NCBI GenBank assembly: GCA_937944245.1
Contig: CALDYY010000076.1
Span: 1 to 64,000 of the forward strand
Origin: an uncultured Saprospiraceae bacterium
GTDB lineage: Bacteria > Bacteroidota > Bacteroidia > Chitinophagales > Saprospiraceae
DNA length: 64,000 nucleotides
Direction of reading: 5' to 3'
Shown: piece by piece, positions 40,287 to 51,106 of the stretch
Position numbering within the stretch: position 1 is the stretch's first letter
Layout of the letters: every line of letters starts with the position of its first letter
Notes under the pieces: model-generated
Told to the model about the DNA's origin: nothing
The model's database searches: none
What the model saw: the letters and a program-made list of their open reading frames with translations, nothing else
Translations under genes and position numbers: made by a program

Positions 40287-41048
40287 TTATTGAACCTCTT
40301 CTTCTTGAGGCGTTATCATAATATTTGGATCAACAAGGATACGACCGCAATGCTCACATGCAATGATTTTCTTTCTTTGAGCAATTTCCAGTTTAAGTTG
40401 TGGTGGTACGTTATTAAAGCAACCTCCACACGAGTTGCGCTCTACTGTTACCACGGAAAGTCCATTGCGGTAGCTAGTTCTGATTCTATCATAAGCCTTG
40501 AGCAGACGTTCTTCTACATTTTTGCGCAGTTTCTCTGCTTCTTTGTTGAGTTTCTTTACTTGCTTATCCGTATCAATAGTAATTTTTTCTAATTCTATCT
40601 TTTTAAGGTCTAAATCCTTCTTTTTTGCTGCTACTTTGTCCTGATTATGTTTTAACGTTTCCGCCTTTTTCTCTAGCGCAATTTTATTTTCTTTAATGCG
40701 CTTCTCGAAAATCTTAATATCCAAACCTTGAAGTTCTATTTCTTTTAATAGAGACTCGTACTCTCTGTTATTCTTAATATTGTCTAGTTGTGCATTATAC
40801 TTAGTAATAAGATTGTTTGCCTCCTGAATATTAGCTTCATTTTGCCTTATTTCGTCCTCAATATCTTTTACGTTACCCTCCAAGCGTTTTACACGTGTTT
40901 CTAAACCTGCTAATTCATCTTCTAAGTCGCCTACCTCAATAGGTAGTTCTCCTTTTAGAATTTCAAGCTCTGTTAACTCATTATCAATTAGTTGTAACTC
41001 ATACAACTGTTTTAATTTTTCTTCTACTGTCAATTCTTTCTTAGCCAT
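40287..41048 (-). CDS. C4-type zinc-ribbon domain protein with long coiled coil (CT398/CdsZ-like)
   Basis: Coiled coil then CGGCFNNVPPQLKLEIAQRKKIIACEHCGRIL. Confidence 0.88.
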   Translation of the reverse strand: MAKKELTVEEKLKQLYELQLIDNELTELEILKGELPIEVGDLEDELAGLETRVKRLEGNVKDIEDEIRQNEANIQEANNLITKYNAQLDNIKNNREYESLLKEIELQGLDIKIFEKRIKENKIALEKKAETLKHNQDKVAAKKKDLDLKKIELEKITIDTDKQVKKLNKEAEKLRKNVEERLLKAYDRIRTSYRNGLSVVTVERNSCGGCFNNVPPQLKLEIAQRKKIIACEHCGRILVDPNIMITPQEEEVQ

Positions 41049-41078
41049 ATCAATTAAAATGAAGATTACTTTAAGATA

Positions 41079-42095
41079 CTAAACAAAATAATGCACAGGA
41101 TTAGTGCTTACTTTTGTTGTATAAGTTGCAAAATTACTAAATTTTTTAGAAATCAAATCATTTAATAAATCTGAAGTGAACTGCTCGCTTTCGTAATGAC
41201 CAATATCGGCAATAATAATTTTGCTGTCTGCATCAAAAAAATCGTGGTATTTATAATCGGCAGTAATAAAAATATCTGCTTTTTGAGCCATTGCCATAGG
41301 CAACAAAAAACTTCCTGAACCGCCACAAACAGCTACCTTCTGTATCAGATTATTTGAGAGTTGTGTATGTCGAATATATTTTAGTTGCATCCTTTCTTTC
41401 AAATAACTTAAAAAAGCTATTGCTGACATTGCTTGTGGGAGTTGCCCTACAATACCTGAACCAAAATTTGTCGTAGCGCTTTCTACATCAACTATTTCAT
41501 AGTCTATAGGAAAAATAAATTTTTCGAGTTGCTGCTTCACCATCTTTTCATTGTGCAACGGCAATTTATATTCTAGCTTTACTTGATTATTTGTAATAAC
41601 TTGTTGATGAACAAGAGTTAAACCCATATCGTTTGATAGCGAAATTATAGATGGAGCATTATTATCATCACTAAAAATATTTATTTTTTTCTGACCATTT
41701 TTAGGCGACAGCAAGACAGTTTGCTCTAATCCTAGTATCTCTGCAATTTTAGCGTTGACACCATTATAATAAACATTATCTAAATTTGTATGAATGGCAT
41801 AAATCGCTAAATTATTTTTAATGGCTTTTATAAGCACACGCTCTACATAATTTTTACCCGTAATGCTTTTGATGCCTTTAAAAACAATAGGATGATGCGC
41901 CACAATTACGTTGCATCCTTTTTCAATCGCCTCCTCTAACACTGCTTCCGTAGAGTCTAAACAGGTGATAACACCTGAAATTTCTGTTTCAGAATTACCA
42001 ACAATCAACCCAGCATTATCATAACCTTCCTGATAAATTGGCGGGGCAACTTGCTCCAAAAATCGGATTAATTCTTTTATTTTAGTGTTCATCAC
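41079..42095 (-). CDS. Nif3-like dinuclear metal center protein
   Basis: [45 protein letters not shown]-like [11 protein letters not shown]. Confidence 0.9.
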   Translation of the reverse strand: MMNTKIKELIRFLEQVAPPIYQEGYDNAGLIVGNSETEISGVITCLDSTEAVLEEAIEKGCNVIVAHHPIVFKGIKSITGKNYVERVLIKAIKNNLAIYAIHTNLDNVYYNGVNAKIAEILGLEQTVLLSPKNGQKKINIFSDDNNAPSIISLSNDMGLTLVHQQVITNNQVKLEYKLPLHNEKMVKQQLEKFIFPIDYEIVDVESATTNFGSGIVGQLPQAMSAIAFLSYLKERMQLKYIRHTQLSNNLIQKVAVCGGSGSFLLPMAMAQKADIFITADYKYHDFFDADSKIIIADIGHYESEQFTSDLLNDLISKKFSNFATYTTKVSTNPVHYFV

Positions 42096-42591
42096 TACTA
42101 CCTGTTCTGCTCAAAATCTTTTGTTCAATATTCGTTGTAGAATAGCCTTCTACAAAAGGTAAACTTTTTACCATACCCCCTGCTACAATCACCAAATCGG
42201 CACCAACAATAGTGTTAACTTGCCAGTCCCCCCCTTTGGTTAATACATCTGGTTGAATGGTTTCTATTAAATGAAGCGGTGTATCCTCTTCAAATTCAAT
42301 AACAGCGTCCACAAATTGCAAACTCGCTAATAGGAACTTCCGCGTAAGGTTATCATTAATCGGGCGATGTGCTCCTTTTAATCTACTTACCGAACTATCT
42401 GAATTAATGCCAACGATTAGTATATCTCCCAAAGCTCTCGCTTGTGCAAGGTAATGCACATGACCATAATGCAAAATATCAAAGCAGCCGTTGGTAAAAA
42501 CAATTTTTTTATCCATCAATTTCCAAACTCGAATAGCTTTACTAATTGTTTTTGGTGTATGTATTTTGGATACTATATTTTCCCACATCAT
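42082..42591 (-). CDS. rfaE2: D-glycero-beta-D-manno-heptose 1-phosphate adenylyltransferase
   Basis: [45 protein letters not shown]. Confidence 0.88.
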   Translation of the reverse strand: MMWENIVSKIHTPKTISKAIRVWKLMDKKIVFTNGCFDILHYGHVHYLAQARALGDILIVGINSDSSVSRLKGAHRPINDNLTRKFLLASLQFVDAVIEFEEDTPLHLIETIQPDVLTKGGDWQVNTIVGADLVIVAGGMVKSLPFVEGYSTTNIEQKILSRTGSSDEH

Positions 42592-42646
42592 TTTTTGTAA
42601 TTATTGCCCTCTGCTTAACAATGTAAAATATTTTATTGAAAACAAT

Positions 42647-43795
42647 TCATATGAACTTTTTGATGACATTTCTAGTCAATTTGTTTTTCCACAAGCCCAC
42701 CCCTACATCGAGCACCCAAGGAAATCGGCTTACTGTTCGCTGTACCATTGTGCGTGTGCGTAGTTCACTCCAAAGTTTATCGTATAATGCTTTATCGTAT
42801 TTCCGCATGAAATCAGCATCAAAATGCTGCTGCTGAAAACACTGAAGGGCTTGCTCTGCCGCCAATTTTCCACTGTAAATAGCCTGTCCAATGCCATCAC
42901 CGGTAGCAGGGTCAACTAGGGAAGCAGCATCCCCGGCTAGTAAAAACCGTTCTCCAGAAACTTGCATTTTTTTCGAGCCAAAAGGCAAACCAAACCCGTT
43001 TAGCTTACCTTGTAACTGACTATTTTTGAGTTTTTCAGAAAGAATCGGCGACGCATCAATAAATTCTTGGAAAGCCTTTTTTAAATTTATTTTTTGCCTT
43101 GAAATATGAGTAGAGTGCATTCCTAGACCAACATTGGCGCGACCATCAGGCAAGGGAAACAGCCAAAAATAGCCCGGTAAGTGTTTTTTTTGAATATAGA
43201 TTTCTGTACAATCCTCCTCAAGACCTTCTACATTTTTATAATACGCCCTTACTGCACCTCCGTAATGATGTAAATCCATCTTATAATTGGCTAATTGTTT
43301 GTTTACCAAAGAATGTGCGCCATCACAACCAATCACTATTTTAGCATTAAGTTTTAATATTGGAGAGCATTCTAATTCGATAATATCATCTCGTCGAACA
43401 ATATTTTTTAGCGTATAGCCTTGAAAAACTTGAGTATTCGTTTCGTGTTTTACCAATTTAAACAACTGATAATCAAAATCTAATCTTGCACAGGTATAGG
43501 CTTTATTTACCCATTTAATTTCAATATACTCCTCGTCGTTGATCCAAAAATGGCTGCGCTTGGTAACACACTTTTCTGGCATCAAATCTAATGCTTGTAC
43601 ATAATTTATATTAAGTTGCTGCAAAGTCTTTACAGCAAGCCCTGGTATGGCATCTCCACAAATTTTATCTCTAGGAAAAGTCGCTTTATCCACCATAGCC
43701 ACTTTAAGTCCGCTATTAGCAAGACTTAATGCACAAGTGCTTCCAGCAGGTCCTGCTCCCACAATAACAACATCAAAAAAATGAATCTGATTCAT
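42647..43795 (-). CDS. Geranylgeranyl reductase-family FAD-dependent oxidoreductase
   Basis: DVVIVGAGPAGSTCALSLANSGLKVAMVDKATFPRDKICGDAIPG; AGDAASLVDPATGDGIGQAIYSG. Confidence 0.88.
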   Translation of the reverse strand: MNQIHFFDVVIVGAGPAGSTCALSLANSGLKVAMVDKATFPRDKICGDAIPGLAVKTLQQLNINYVQALDLMPEKCVTKRSHFWINDEEYIEIKWVNKAYTCARLDFDYQLFKLVKHETNTQVFQGYTLKNIVRRDDIIELECSPILKLNAKIVIGCDGAHSLVNKQLANYKMDLHHYGGAVRAYYKNVEGLEEDCTEIYIQKKHLPGYFWLFPLPDGRANVGLGMHSTHISRQKINLKKAFQEFIDASPILSEKLKNSQLQGKLNGFGLPFGSKKMQVSGERFLLAGDAASLVDPATGDGIGQAIYSGKLAAEQALQCFQQQHFDADFMRKYDKALYDKLWSELRTRTMVQRTVSRFPWVLDVGVGLWKNKLTRNVIKKFI

Positions 43796-43870
43796 AAAGT
43801 GTTTCCCTTATTCAAACGGCATCAAAGATGAGGAAACATTTGTTTTATCCCAAACATTCTACATAACAAG

Positions 43871-45520
43871 TCATAAGGAAAGTAAAAAAGAGCCTTGAAC
43901 GGTTCGTTCAATATCATCATCCATAATGAGCGTAGCTACATAAAGATAAATTCCTTCTGGTGAAAGCGTTCCACTATTCCTCCCATCCCACTTTACTTCC
44001 GACAAAAATGCTGCCTTATCAATAGCATATACTACTTCACCCCAACGATTGAATACTTTAAAAGAAGAAATCTGTTTTAAATCATTATTTCCGAGAATGG
44101 TAAAGTAGTCGTTTACACCATCGTCATTAGGTGAAAAAGCGTTAGGAATAAATACTTTATAATAGCTTAAATTCAGTTGTACTAAGCTGTCACAACCGTA
44201 TTGTGTTTTTAGTGTTGCCTCATAATTACCTTCATTATAAAAATTAAATTGCCCTACTTTATACGTTTCTCCTTCAAAGACTTTAGCGTTAACCTGAGTT
44301 TGTTGATTTTCAGCTACGGTAACATAAATGGTTACTACACTATCACAATTATTTACTGAGCGAATGGTTTCTGTATAGATTCCCTGCTGTGTGAAAACTT
44401 TTCCATTAAAAGAAAATGCTTCGTCTGGACAAATAATAGGCGATACGATGCTCGATTCCACAGGAACACTGTAAACGTATGCAGGTGTGAGCCAACAAGA
44501 AGCCCCATCTTGAATCATAGCTTGGTAAACACCTTCCTTTTGTTTTGGCTGATAAGTCGAATTTGTTGCCCCAACAATAGCAATGCCTTCTTTATACCAT
44601 TGATAAGTCAAATTATCTTCCTTCGGCACAACAAACTGAAAGTTATTATTGCACGGATGGTTTGCAGTAGTTATCTTATAATTAAAATCTCTTTCATCCG
44701 CTAAAATTAAATTATCAAAAAAATAATAGGTGTCTATTGAATCTCTAGGTAACTGATAGCAAGAAGGACCAATAGCTATGGCATAAATATCTTGAGATGG
44801 CGTAATGGTAATAGTCTTTTTCCACCAGTTGTTTGCACCAGAAGCAGGAACATTGCCGAGTTCAATCCAGTTATTATCGTTAGTAGGGCATCCAAAATAT
44901 TGATTGCCAATTCCAAATGGCAAGTAATCGCAATTTGTTGTACCGAAAAAAGTAACATTAGTTGGCGGTGAATTGTAATAATGAGTAAATCCTATATGAA
45001 ATTCAAATCTATATTTGACACGTGCTTTCAGTGGAGACAACAAACAAGCTCCAGTATATTCTTTCCAGTTTGGATTCTTGCTATTTCCATACCGTCCATC
45101 TCGATAACCCACGCAAGCATCCCCATCGGGAAAAGGCAAAGGTGGTGGCATCCCGTTCCAACCCATCCAACCGCAAGTATGCAAATAGTCCGTAGTAGCT
45201 TCTGAGGCTTGTATCCAACCATCAGCACAATAAAGTTGACTCCATCCTTTTGGACAGCAATTTTTTTCTTCAAAAGATGGATTAGGAATTAAAGAAACAG
45301 GCTCTGCTACTTTGCAAATACAATCAGCATCATTCAAATCTATCAAACTGTCGCCATCATCATCTATTCCATTAGCGCAATCTTCTACTAAGAGAGGCAC
45401 AACAAATTTCTTATGTGGCATCATACCTAAAGTTATGAACACTGAAAAGGTGCAGGCTAACAGTAACCACTGCCTAAAACTATTCAACAATATTTGGACA
45501 ACATCAAAATATTTGCTCAT
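43871..45520 (-). CDS. Secreted protein with gliding-motility/T9SS type B C-terminal domain
   Basis: CANGIDDDGDSLIDLNDADC; FIPNAFSPNDDGVNDYFTI...FNRWGEVVY...WDGR...PEGIYLYVATL. Confidence 0.9.
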   Translation of the reverse strand: MSKYFDVVQILLNSFRQWLLLACTFSVFITLGMMPHKKFVVPLLVEDCANGIDDDGDSLIDLNDADCICKVAEPVSLIPNPSFEEKNCCPKGWSQLYCADGWIQASEATTDYLHTCGWMGWNGMPPPLPFPDGDACVGYRDGRYGNSKNPNWKEYTGACLLSPLKARVKYRFEFHIGFTHYYNSPPTNVTFFGTTNCDYLPFGIGNQYFGCPTNDNNWIELGNVPASGANNWWKKTITITPSQDIYAIAIGPSCYQLPRDSIDTYYFFDNLILADERDFNYKITTANHPCNNNFQFVVPKEDNLTYQWYKEGIAIVGATNSTYQPKQKEGVYQAMIQDGASCWLTPAYVYSVPVESSIVSPIICPDEAFSFNGKVFTQQGIYTETIRSVNNCDSVVTIYVTVAENQQTQVNAKVFEGETYKVGQFNFYNEGNYEATLKTQYGCDSLVQLNLSYYKVFIPNAFSPNDDGVNDYFTILGNNDLKQISSFKVFNRWGEVVYAIDKAAFLSEVKWDGRNSGTLSPEGIYLYVATLIMDDDIERTVQGSFLLSL

Positions 45521-45710
45521 AAATTTTAATTTGTCAAGTAATATGGCAATTATTTTTGATTAGTCATATAATTTGGGGATTCATTTTTTGTTATAAAATA
45601 GTAAAATCTTATTTGATAAGCACTTGACAGATAGGTTAGAATCATAGCTTCCTCTTCTTACTCTTTTGTATTTTCATCTACCTTTGCAATTGTACTAAAC
45701 TATACATCGC

Positions 45711-47543
45711 ATGAATTACCTTCTCTCTACCCTGCTCGATAGGACGATTAGTTTCTTTGAACAACTGATTGGCAAAAAATATATATCAGGAATGGGGGCT
45801 ATTCCTCATACTGCTGGAGTTTATTTTCGTGTTTGGGCACCTCATGCACGAGAAGTATATGTTACTGGAAGTTTTGATAACTGGTCAAAAACAACTCACC
45901 GACTTAGGCATGAAGCTAATGGTTACTTTGGTGGTAATGTGCCTACCGCAAAAATTGGAGAGGAATATAAGTTTTATCTACAAACACCTTTTGGTAATTT
46001 TTTGCGCAACGACCCCTATTCCAAGCAAATGACAAACTCAGCAGGAAATAGTGTTATTTACGACTCAAGTTTTGATTGGGAAAATGATCATCATTTTAAA
46101 ATTGCTAACTGGAATGAATTAATCATTTATGAAATGCACGTCGGAACTTTTTATAGAAAAAATCCTAATGTACCAGGGAATTTGTACGATGCTATTGAAA
46201 AACTAGATTACCTCAAAGAGCTAGGTATTAATGCTATACAGCTAATGCCCATTACAGAATTTCCGGGCGATTTATCATGGGGATATAATCCAGCACATCC
46301 ATTTGCTGTGGAGTCAAGCTATGGCGGTCCGCTTGGGTTGAAAGAATTTATCAAAGCTGCACATAAAAAAGAAATGGCGGTTATCATAGATGTGGTATAT
46401 AACCACTTCGGTCCTAGCGATTTAGATTTATGGCAATTTGATGGATGGTCGCAAAACGGTGGCGGTGGAATCTATTTTTACAATGACTGGCGTGCCGAAA
46501 CTCCATGGGGACACACCCGTCCAGATTATGGTCGTCCAGAAGTACGGCAGTTCATTCGCGATAACGCCTTAATGTGGTTAGAAGAATTTCATGCAGACGG
46601 ACTGCGCATGGATATGACAGCTTACATAAGGAATGTGCGTGCGGACGGAAATCCACAAAACGACATCAAAGAAGGACACGACATGATGAGGTGGATTAAC
46701 CATGAAATTGATCAACGATTTTCGGGCAAAATTATCATTGCAGAGGATATGCACCAGCTACATTATGTCACTGAAAGAACCCAAAACGGCGGATTGGGTT
46801 ATGACACACAATGGGATGCTAAGTTTGTTCATACTATCAGGGAAGCACTAATTCAACCTGAAGATACAAGAAGAAAGTTACAAATGGTTGAATCCGCTAT
46901 TCACCATAAATACAATAGTGATGCTTTCAGGCGAATTGTTTACACAGAATCGCATGACGAAGTTGCCAATGGAAAAGCAAGGTTGCCAGAAGAAATTTCG
47001 CCAGGCAAAGCAGATAGCTGGTTCTCCAAGAAGAGAGCTGCTTTAGGCATGGTGATGGTGATGACCTCACCTGGTATCCCAATGATTTTTCAAGGACAGC
47101 CACTACTTAAAGATAAATGGTTTTCAGATACTTATCCTATTGATTGGCGCAGGATGGAACAGTTTAAGGGCAATGTAAAATTGTATCAGGATTTAATGCG
47201 GTTGCGACGCAACTGGTACAACCATACTCGCGGATTGCGGGGGCATCATGTAAAAACGATTTATGTTAGCCAAACACAAGGTATTTTAGCGTATCATCGT
47301 TGGGAAAATGGCGGTAAGAGAGATAGTGTAGTTGTTGTTCTTAATTTTTATAATCAAAAACAAGAGCAAATCATACTATCGTTTCCTGCAACAGGAAAGT
47401 GGACTACTCATTTTAATAGTGATTCAAGTATATATGACACAGAATACACTAATTACGGAACAAAGGAAGTCGTAACAGATCAATCGGGAAAAGGTGTTTT
47501 ACAAATTGCACCTTACAGCGCACTTATTTTGTCTCAAGTTTAG
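45711..47543 (+). CDS. GH13 alpha-amylase-family enzyme with N-terminal CBM48 (branching-enzyme/TreZ-like)
   Basis: YFRVWAPHAREVYVTGSFDNW; IDVVYNHFGPSD; DGLRMDMTAYI; IIAEDMHQ; YTESHDEVANG. Confidence 0.85.
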   Translation: MNYLLSTLLDRTISFFEQLIGKKYISGMGAIPHTAGVYFRVWAPHAREVYVTGSFDNWSKTTHRLRHEANGYFGGNVPTAKIGEEYKFYLQTPFGNFLRNDPYSKQMTNSAGNSVIYDSSFDWENDHHFKIANWNELIIYEMHVGTFYRKNPNVPGNLYDAIEKLDYLKELGINAIQLMPITEFPGDLSWGYNPAHPFAVESSYGGPLGLKEFIKAAHKKEMAVIIDVVYNHFGPSDLDLWQFDGWSQNGGGGIYFYNDWRAETPWGHTRPDYGRPEVRQFIRDNALMWLEEFHADGLRMDMTAYIRNVRADGNPQNDIKEGHDMMRWINHEIDQRFSGKIIIAEDMHQLHYVTERTQNGGLGYDTQWDAKFVHTIREALIQPEDTRRKLQMVESAIHHKYNSDAFRRIVYTESHDEVANGKARLPEEISPGKADSWFSKKRAALGMVMVMTSPGIPMIFQGQPLLKDKWFSDTYPIDWRRMEQFKGNVKLYQDLMRLRRNWYNHTRGLRGHHVKTIYVSQTQGILAYHRWENGGKRDSVVVVLNFYNQKQEQIILSFPATGKWTTHFNSDSSIYDTEYTNYGTKEVVTDQSGKGVLQIAPYSALILSQV

Positions 47544-47616
47544 AAGAAAATCAAAAATGTTTATAGAAGAAATATATTTTTGCTTTTGCATAACACAAAG
47601 TAAAAAATTTTATCAC

Positions 47617-48960
47617 ATGAAGCATTTTTTTTTACAATTTAGAATATTTTTTGTTTGTACTTTTCTTTTTTCTCCAGCGCTTCACAGTCAGAAAAAAAAT
47701 ATAAAAGAATTAGAAGAGAAAATAATAAATTCACCAGTATTTAGCCAAATATTTACAGGTTTTGCATTATACCATCCTAAGCAAGATAATTTTCTATATA
47801 CTCACGAGGCTGAAAAATATTACACGCCAGCCTCTAATACAAAATTATTTACCCTCTACACAAGCCTTGTTGTGCTTGGCGATTCTATTCCTACTTTAGT
47901 TTATCAAGAAACAGATACTGCTATTATTTTTTGGGGAGCAGGCGACCCCTCTTTTCTAAATCCGTTACTTCCAAAGGATACTAGTGTACTTTCTTTTTTA
48001 AAAAATACGACTAAAAAACTTTATTTTTCTGGACATAATTTTAAAGATGTACGCTTTGGTCCTGGTTGGTCTTGGGATGATTATAATTACACCTATCAAA
48101 CAGAAAAATCGCCATTACCGATATATGGAAATAACGTAACATTTAGTCAAAAAAATAATCAATTAGGGTTTAAAGCAATTCCCACTTTTTTCCAAAAAAA
48201 TGTGCAACTTAATCCTGATTTACCTAATCAAAGACCTCAGTTTTCAAGGGCTATGAATGAAAATAGTTTTGAATGTAACACGGCTGCACTAAGTGGTAAT
48301 AAAAAATATACCATTACCCTTCCATTCAGATATTCTGATGAACTTCTGGTGGCACTGTTAACAGATACTTTAAAAAAGCCTGTTTACTTACAGACCGACC
48401 CTATTCCCGCTTCGGATATTCAATATCTATACAGCAAAGTACCAGCAGATAGTATTTATCAATTAATGATGAAACAAAGTGATAATTTTGTGGCAGAGCA
48501 GCTATTAAATGCCTGTGCTAATAAACTATTCGGGGTGCAAGACCCCAATTTAATTATAGATTATGCTACCAAGAATTTACTTAATGATCTACCACACATT
48601 CCTCGTTGGGTGGACGGCTCGGGATTATCTCGTTATAATTTATTTACACCTAAAAGTATAGCCGTAATATTGAAAAAAATATACAATACTATTCCTCAAG
48701 AAAGATTATTCAATATTTTTGCTGCGGGTGGCGTTTCGGGAACAATAGAAAATTGGTATGCATCAGAAGGAAAGGCTGTACCTTATATCTATGCAAAAAC
48801 GGGAACTCTAAGCAATAAACACTGTCTAAGTGGTTATATTGTTACCAAAAAAAATGAAGTTCTAATATTTAGCTTTATGCACAATAACTATTTAGGAAGT
48901 ACCAATCCTATTAGAAGAGAGATGCAAAATGTACTAGAATATATTAGAGATAACTTTTAA
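47617..48960 (+). CDS. dacB: D-alanyl-D-alanine carboxypeptidase/endopeptidase (PBP4 family)
   Basis: SxxK region YYTPASNTKLFTLY, KQSDNFVAEQLL, VDGSGLSRYNLFTP, AKTGTLSNKHCLSGY; Met at 47617 precedes a signal peptide. Confidence 0.87.
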   Translation: MKHFFLQFRIFFVCTFLFSPALHSQKKNIKELEEKIINSPVFSQIFTGFALYHPKQDNFLYTHEAEKYYTPASNTKLFTLYTSLVVLGDSIPTLVYQETDTAIIFWGAGDPSFLNPLLPKDTSVLSFLKNTTKKLYFSGHNFKDVRFGPGWSWDDYNYTYQTEKSPLPIYGNNVTFSQKNNQLGFKAIPTFFQKNVQLNPDLPNQRPQFSRAMNENSFECNTAALSGNKKYTITLPFRYSDELLVALLTDTLKKPVYLQTDPIPASDIQYLYSKVPADSIYQLMMKQSDNFVAEQLLNACANKLFGVQDPNLIIDYATKNLLNDLPHIPRWVDGSGLSRYNLFTPKSIAVILKKIYNTIPQERLFNIFAAGGVSGTIENWYASEGKAVPYIYAKTGTLSNKHCLSGYIVTKKNEVLIFSFMHNNYLGSTNPIRREMQNVLEYIRDNF

Positions 48961-48979
48961 TCTAAATATATAGTTTGAG

Positions 48980-49759
48980 ATGAGAATTTTCTTTTCAGAA
49001 AGCAATAACGATTATGCTACTTATACCTTTAATTACGCTATCTATGCTATTGCCGAACAACTGGAAGAATTAGAAAGCATTTACAATCAAGGATTTTTAC
49101 CTTACTCTAGCAACATTACACTTCAACGAGAAATTTTTTATTTAGCAAGAAGTTTGCGTGTAAATATAGCACAGTTCGAGGATTCTTCTGAAAACAGAAG
49201 AGTAGATAGAAAAGTGCAGGCTTTAAACATATCCTTTGAATTGATTCCTAAAAATGCAATTGACATAAATGATTCGGCATTTTTAGATTTCTGCTTGAGT
49301 TATGCTCAAGAGCGTTTCTCTAATAATGCAATGAATGAAGCGCGATTTAAGTATATTTTAAGTCGAGAAACAGGAACGCATTGGCTCGTATTTAAGCGCG
49401 AAGAAAAAGTATTAGCCTACGTCTTACTAGCCATTCATGGTAAAGCAATTCATTACTGGTATGCTTTTTTTGATGCTACTTACTTAGAAGAATATCCTTT
49501 AGGTAAATGGATTATGTGGCGAAGCATAAAATGGGCAAAAGAAAATAATTACGACCATGTTTATTTAGGCACTTGTTATGGAAATTCAGCATTATATAAA
49601 ACAAGGGACTTCAAAGGATTATCTTTTTTTGATGGTTATGGTTGGAATAATAGTATTAATACGTTAAAAGAATTATGCAAAACAGATGATGAACTAAAAA
49701 CAAGCGACCGATTCAAACTAGAAGCGAATCAAAATGAGATTATTACTTCATTATTGTAA
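48980..49759 (+). CDS. GNAT-fold protein resembling arginyl-/leucyl-tRNA-protein transferase (ATE-like)
   Basis: FYLARSLRVNIAQFEDSSENRRVDRK and YPLGKWIMWRSIKWAKENNYDHVYLGTCYGNSALYKTRDFKGLSFFDGYGWN resemble ATE N and C domains. Confidence 0.6.
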   Translation: MRIFFSESNNDYATYTFNYAIYAIAEQLEELESIYNQGFLPYSSNITLQREIFYLARSLRVNIAQFEDSSENRRVDRKVQALNISFELIPKNAIDINDSAFLDFCLSYAQERFSNNAMNEARFKYILSRETGTHWLVFKREEKVLAYVLLAIHGKAIHYWYAFFDATYLEEYPLGKWIMWRSIKWAKENNYDHVYLGTCYGNSALYKTRDFKGLSFFDGYGWNNSINTLKELCKTDDELKTSDRFKLEANQNEIITSLL

Positions 49760-51044
49760 GAATAACAGCAGCAATCAGTAAAACACTATATAAACCCAAC
49801 CATTTAGTATTGGTATATTGATGAATACTAATATTAAATTTTTGTTTCAAATAAACAGCATGCACTATCTTCTCAAAGGTATAAGCAATCATCGTACCCA
49901 GTGCAATTCCCATTAATCCCATATATTGAATAAGGAAAATACTGCTTAATACATTGATAAACAGTTCTATAATAGAAACCCTCATCACAAAGTTATTTTG
50001 GTCTAAACCAATTAATAAAGTATGTGGAAAGAAAAAACGGTTTACTAAAATCAATAAGTAAATACAAAATACATCAGCACTTTCTATAAAGGCGGCATTG
50101 AAAAAAAGTAAATATAATTCTCTACTAAAAATTGCCATTAAAATAGATAATGGGAAGAAAAGGTGCAATAAACGAGTTGACTTTTTTTTGAGTTCTTCTA
50201 GTGCCACTTCTACACCAACGGCAATTTGGGGTAAAATGGCATGACTAAAAGCAGTTGCCACTGCCAGTGTTAATGGTAACTCTCTAGCACCATAACGAAA
50301 AATAGCGAACTGTTTTTGGTCACCATCGTAGTACCAACCCACTAACCAACTATCAAATACTTGAGCAAAACCACCTAAAAGCGAATAAATAATAAGTGGT
50401 GAGGACAATTTTAATAATTCCCATAGCAAACTATAGTCAAAATGGATACGAGCATATCTAAACTGTAAAATACATACCCAAATGAACTTTATCATCGCTA
50501 AAATGGCTAAACCTATAAAACTTTCTTTAAAAGTGTAGCCTAAATAAATTGGGGCTAAAATAACCAAGAGGTGTACTCCAAAACTAAGCACCGCAAACCA
50601 AACAATAGGTAAAGCCTTGTTTTTGAGTAAATAAATTGTTTCTACTAGATAAGTTGGAATATTAAAAAATAAATAAATCAAAAATAAATTAAAATGACTT
50701 AATGAAGTTTGCTTGGTTAGCAGATAAACGATGTTTTGCTGCCCTAGAAATAAAATAGTAGTAGCGACCAAACTTAAAATAACAAAAAAAAGGAAAATTT
50801 GAAAAAAAATCTGCGCTTGTTCTTCATCAGTTTTTCTGGGGTAAAGTGTCAAAAAGCCTTGCGTCATGCCATTTACCCAAAAAAAACTGATAGAAAACAG
50901 TACGAACATCAGCATTTCGTAATTGCCGATTTCTACTTCGCTAATACCACTTTTAGCTAATAAAATAGCCGTTAGAATGATAGAAATTTGCCTAAGTACA
51001 TGAAATACTTGAAATGCACTAGAAGCAGTGAGTGAATATTTCAT
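49743..51044 (-). CDS. Polysaccharide biosynthesis / oligosaccharide flippase (Wzx-like, MOP superfamily)
   Basis: About 12 predicted TM segments; MTQGFLTLYPRK loop; overall MOP pattern. Confidence 0.75.
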   Translation of the reverse strand: MKYSLTASSAFQVFHVLRQISIILTAILLAKSGISEVEIGNYEMLMFVLFSISFFWVNGMTQGFLTLYPRKTDEEQAQIFFQIFLFFVILSLVATTILFLGQQNIVYLLTKQTSLSHFNLFLIYLFFNIPTYLVETIYLLKNKALPIVWFAVLSFGVHLLVILAPIYLGYTFKESFIGLAILAMIKFIWVCILQFRYARIHFDYSLLWELLKLSSPLIIYSLLGGFAQVFDSWLVGWYYDGDQKQFAIFRYGARELPLTLAVATAFSHAILPQIAVGVEVALEELKKKSTRLLHLFFPLSILMAIFSRELYLLFFNAAFIESADVFCIYLLILVNRFFFPHTLLIGLDQNNFVMRVSIIELFINVLSSIFLIQYMGLMGIALGTMIAYTFEKIVHAVYLKQKFNISIHQYTNTKWLGLYSVLLIAAVILTIMK

Positions 51045-51106
51045 ATACTTAGGCGTGAAATAAGATCAAATTCAATATAGAAAAATAGTAGGATAATAAT
51101 GAATTT

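Noticed and set aside
45679-45686. TACCTTTG as the -7 element of a promoter for the GH13 gene
   Set aside because: The nearest TTTG (45665) is only about 10 nt upstream instead of about 19-21, so the pair does not fit; not listed as a promoter.
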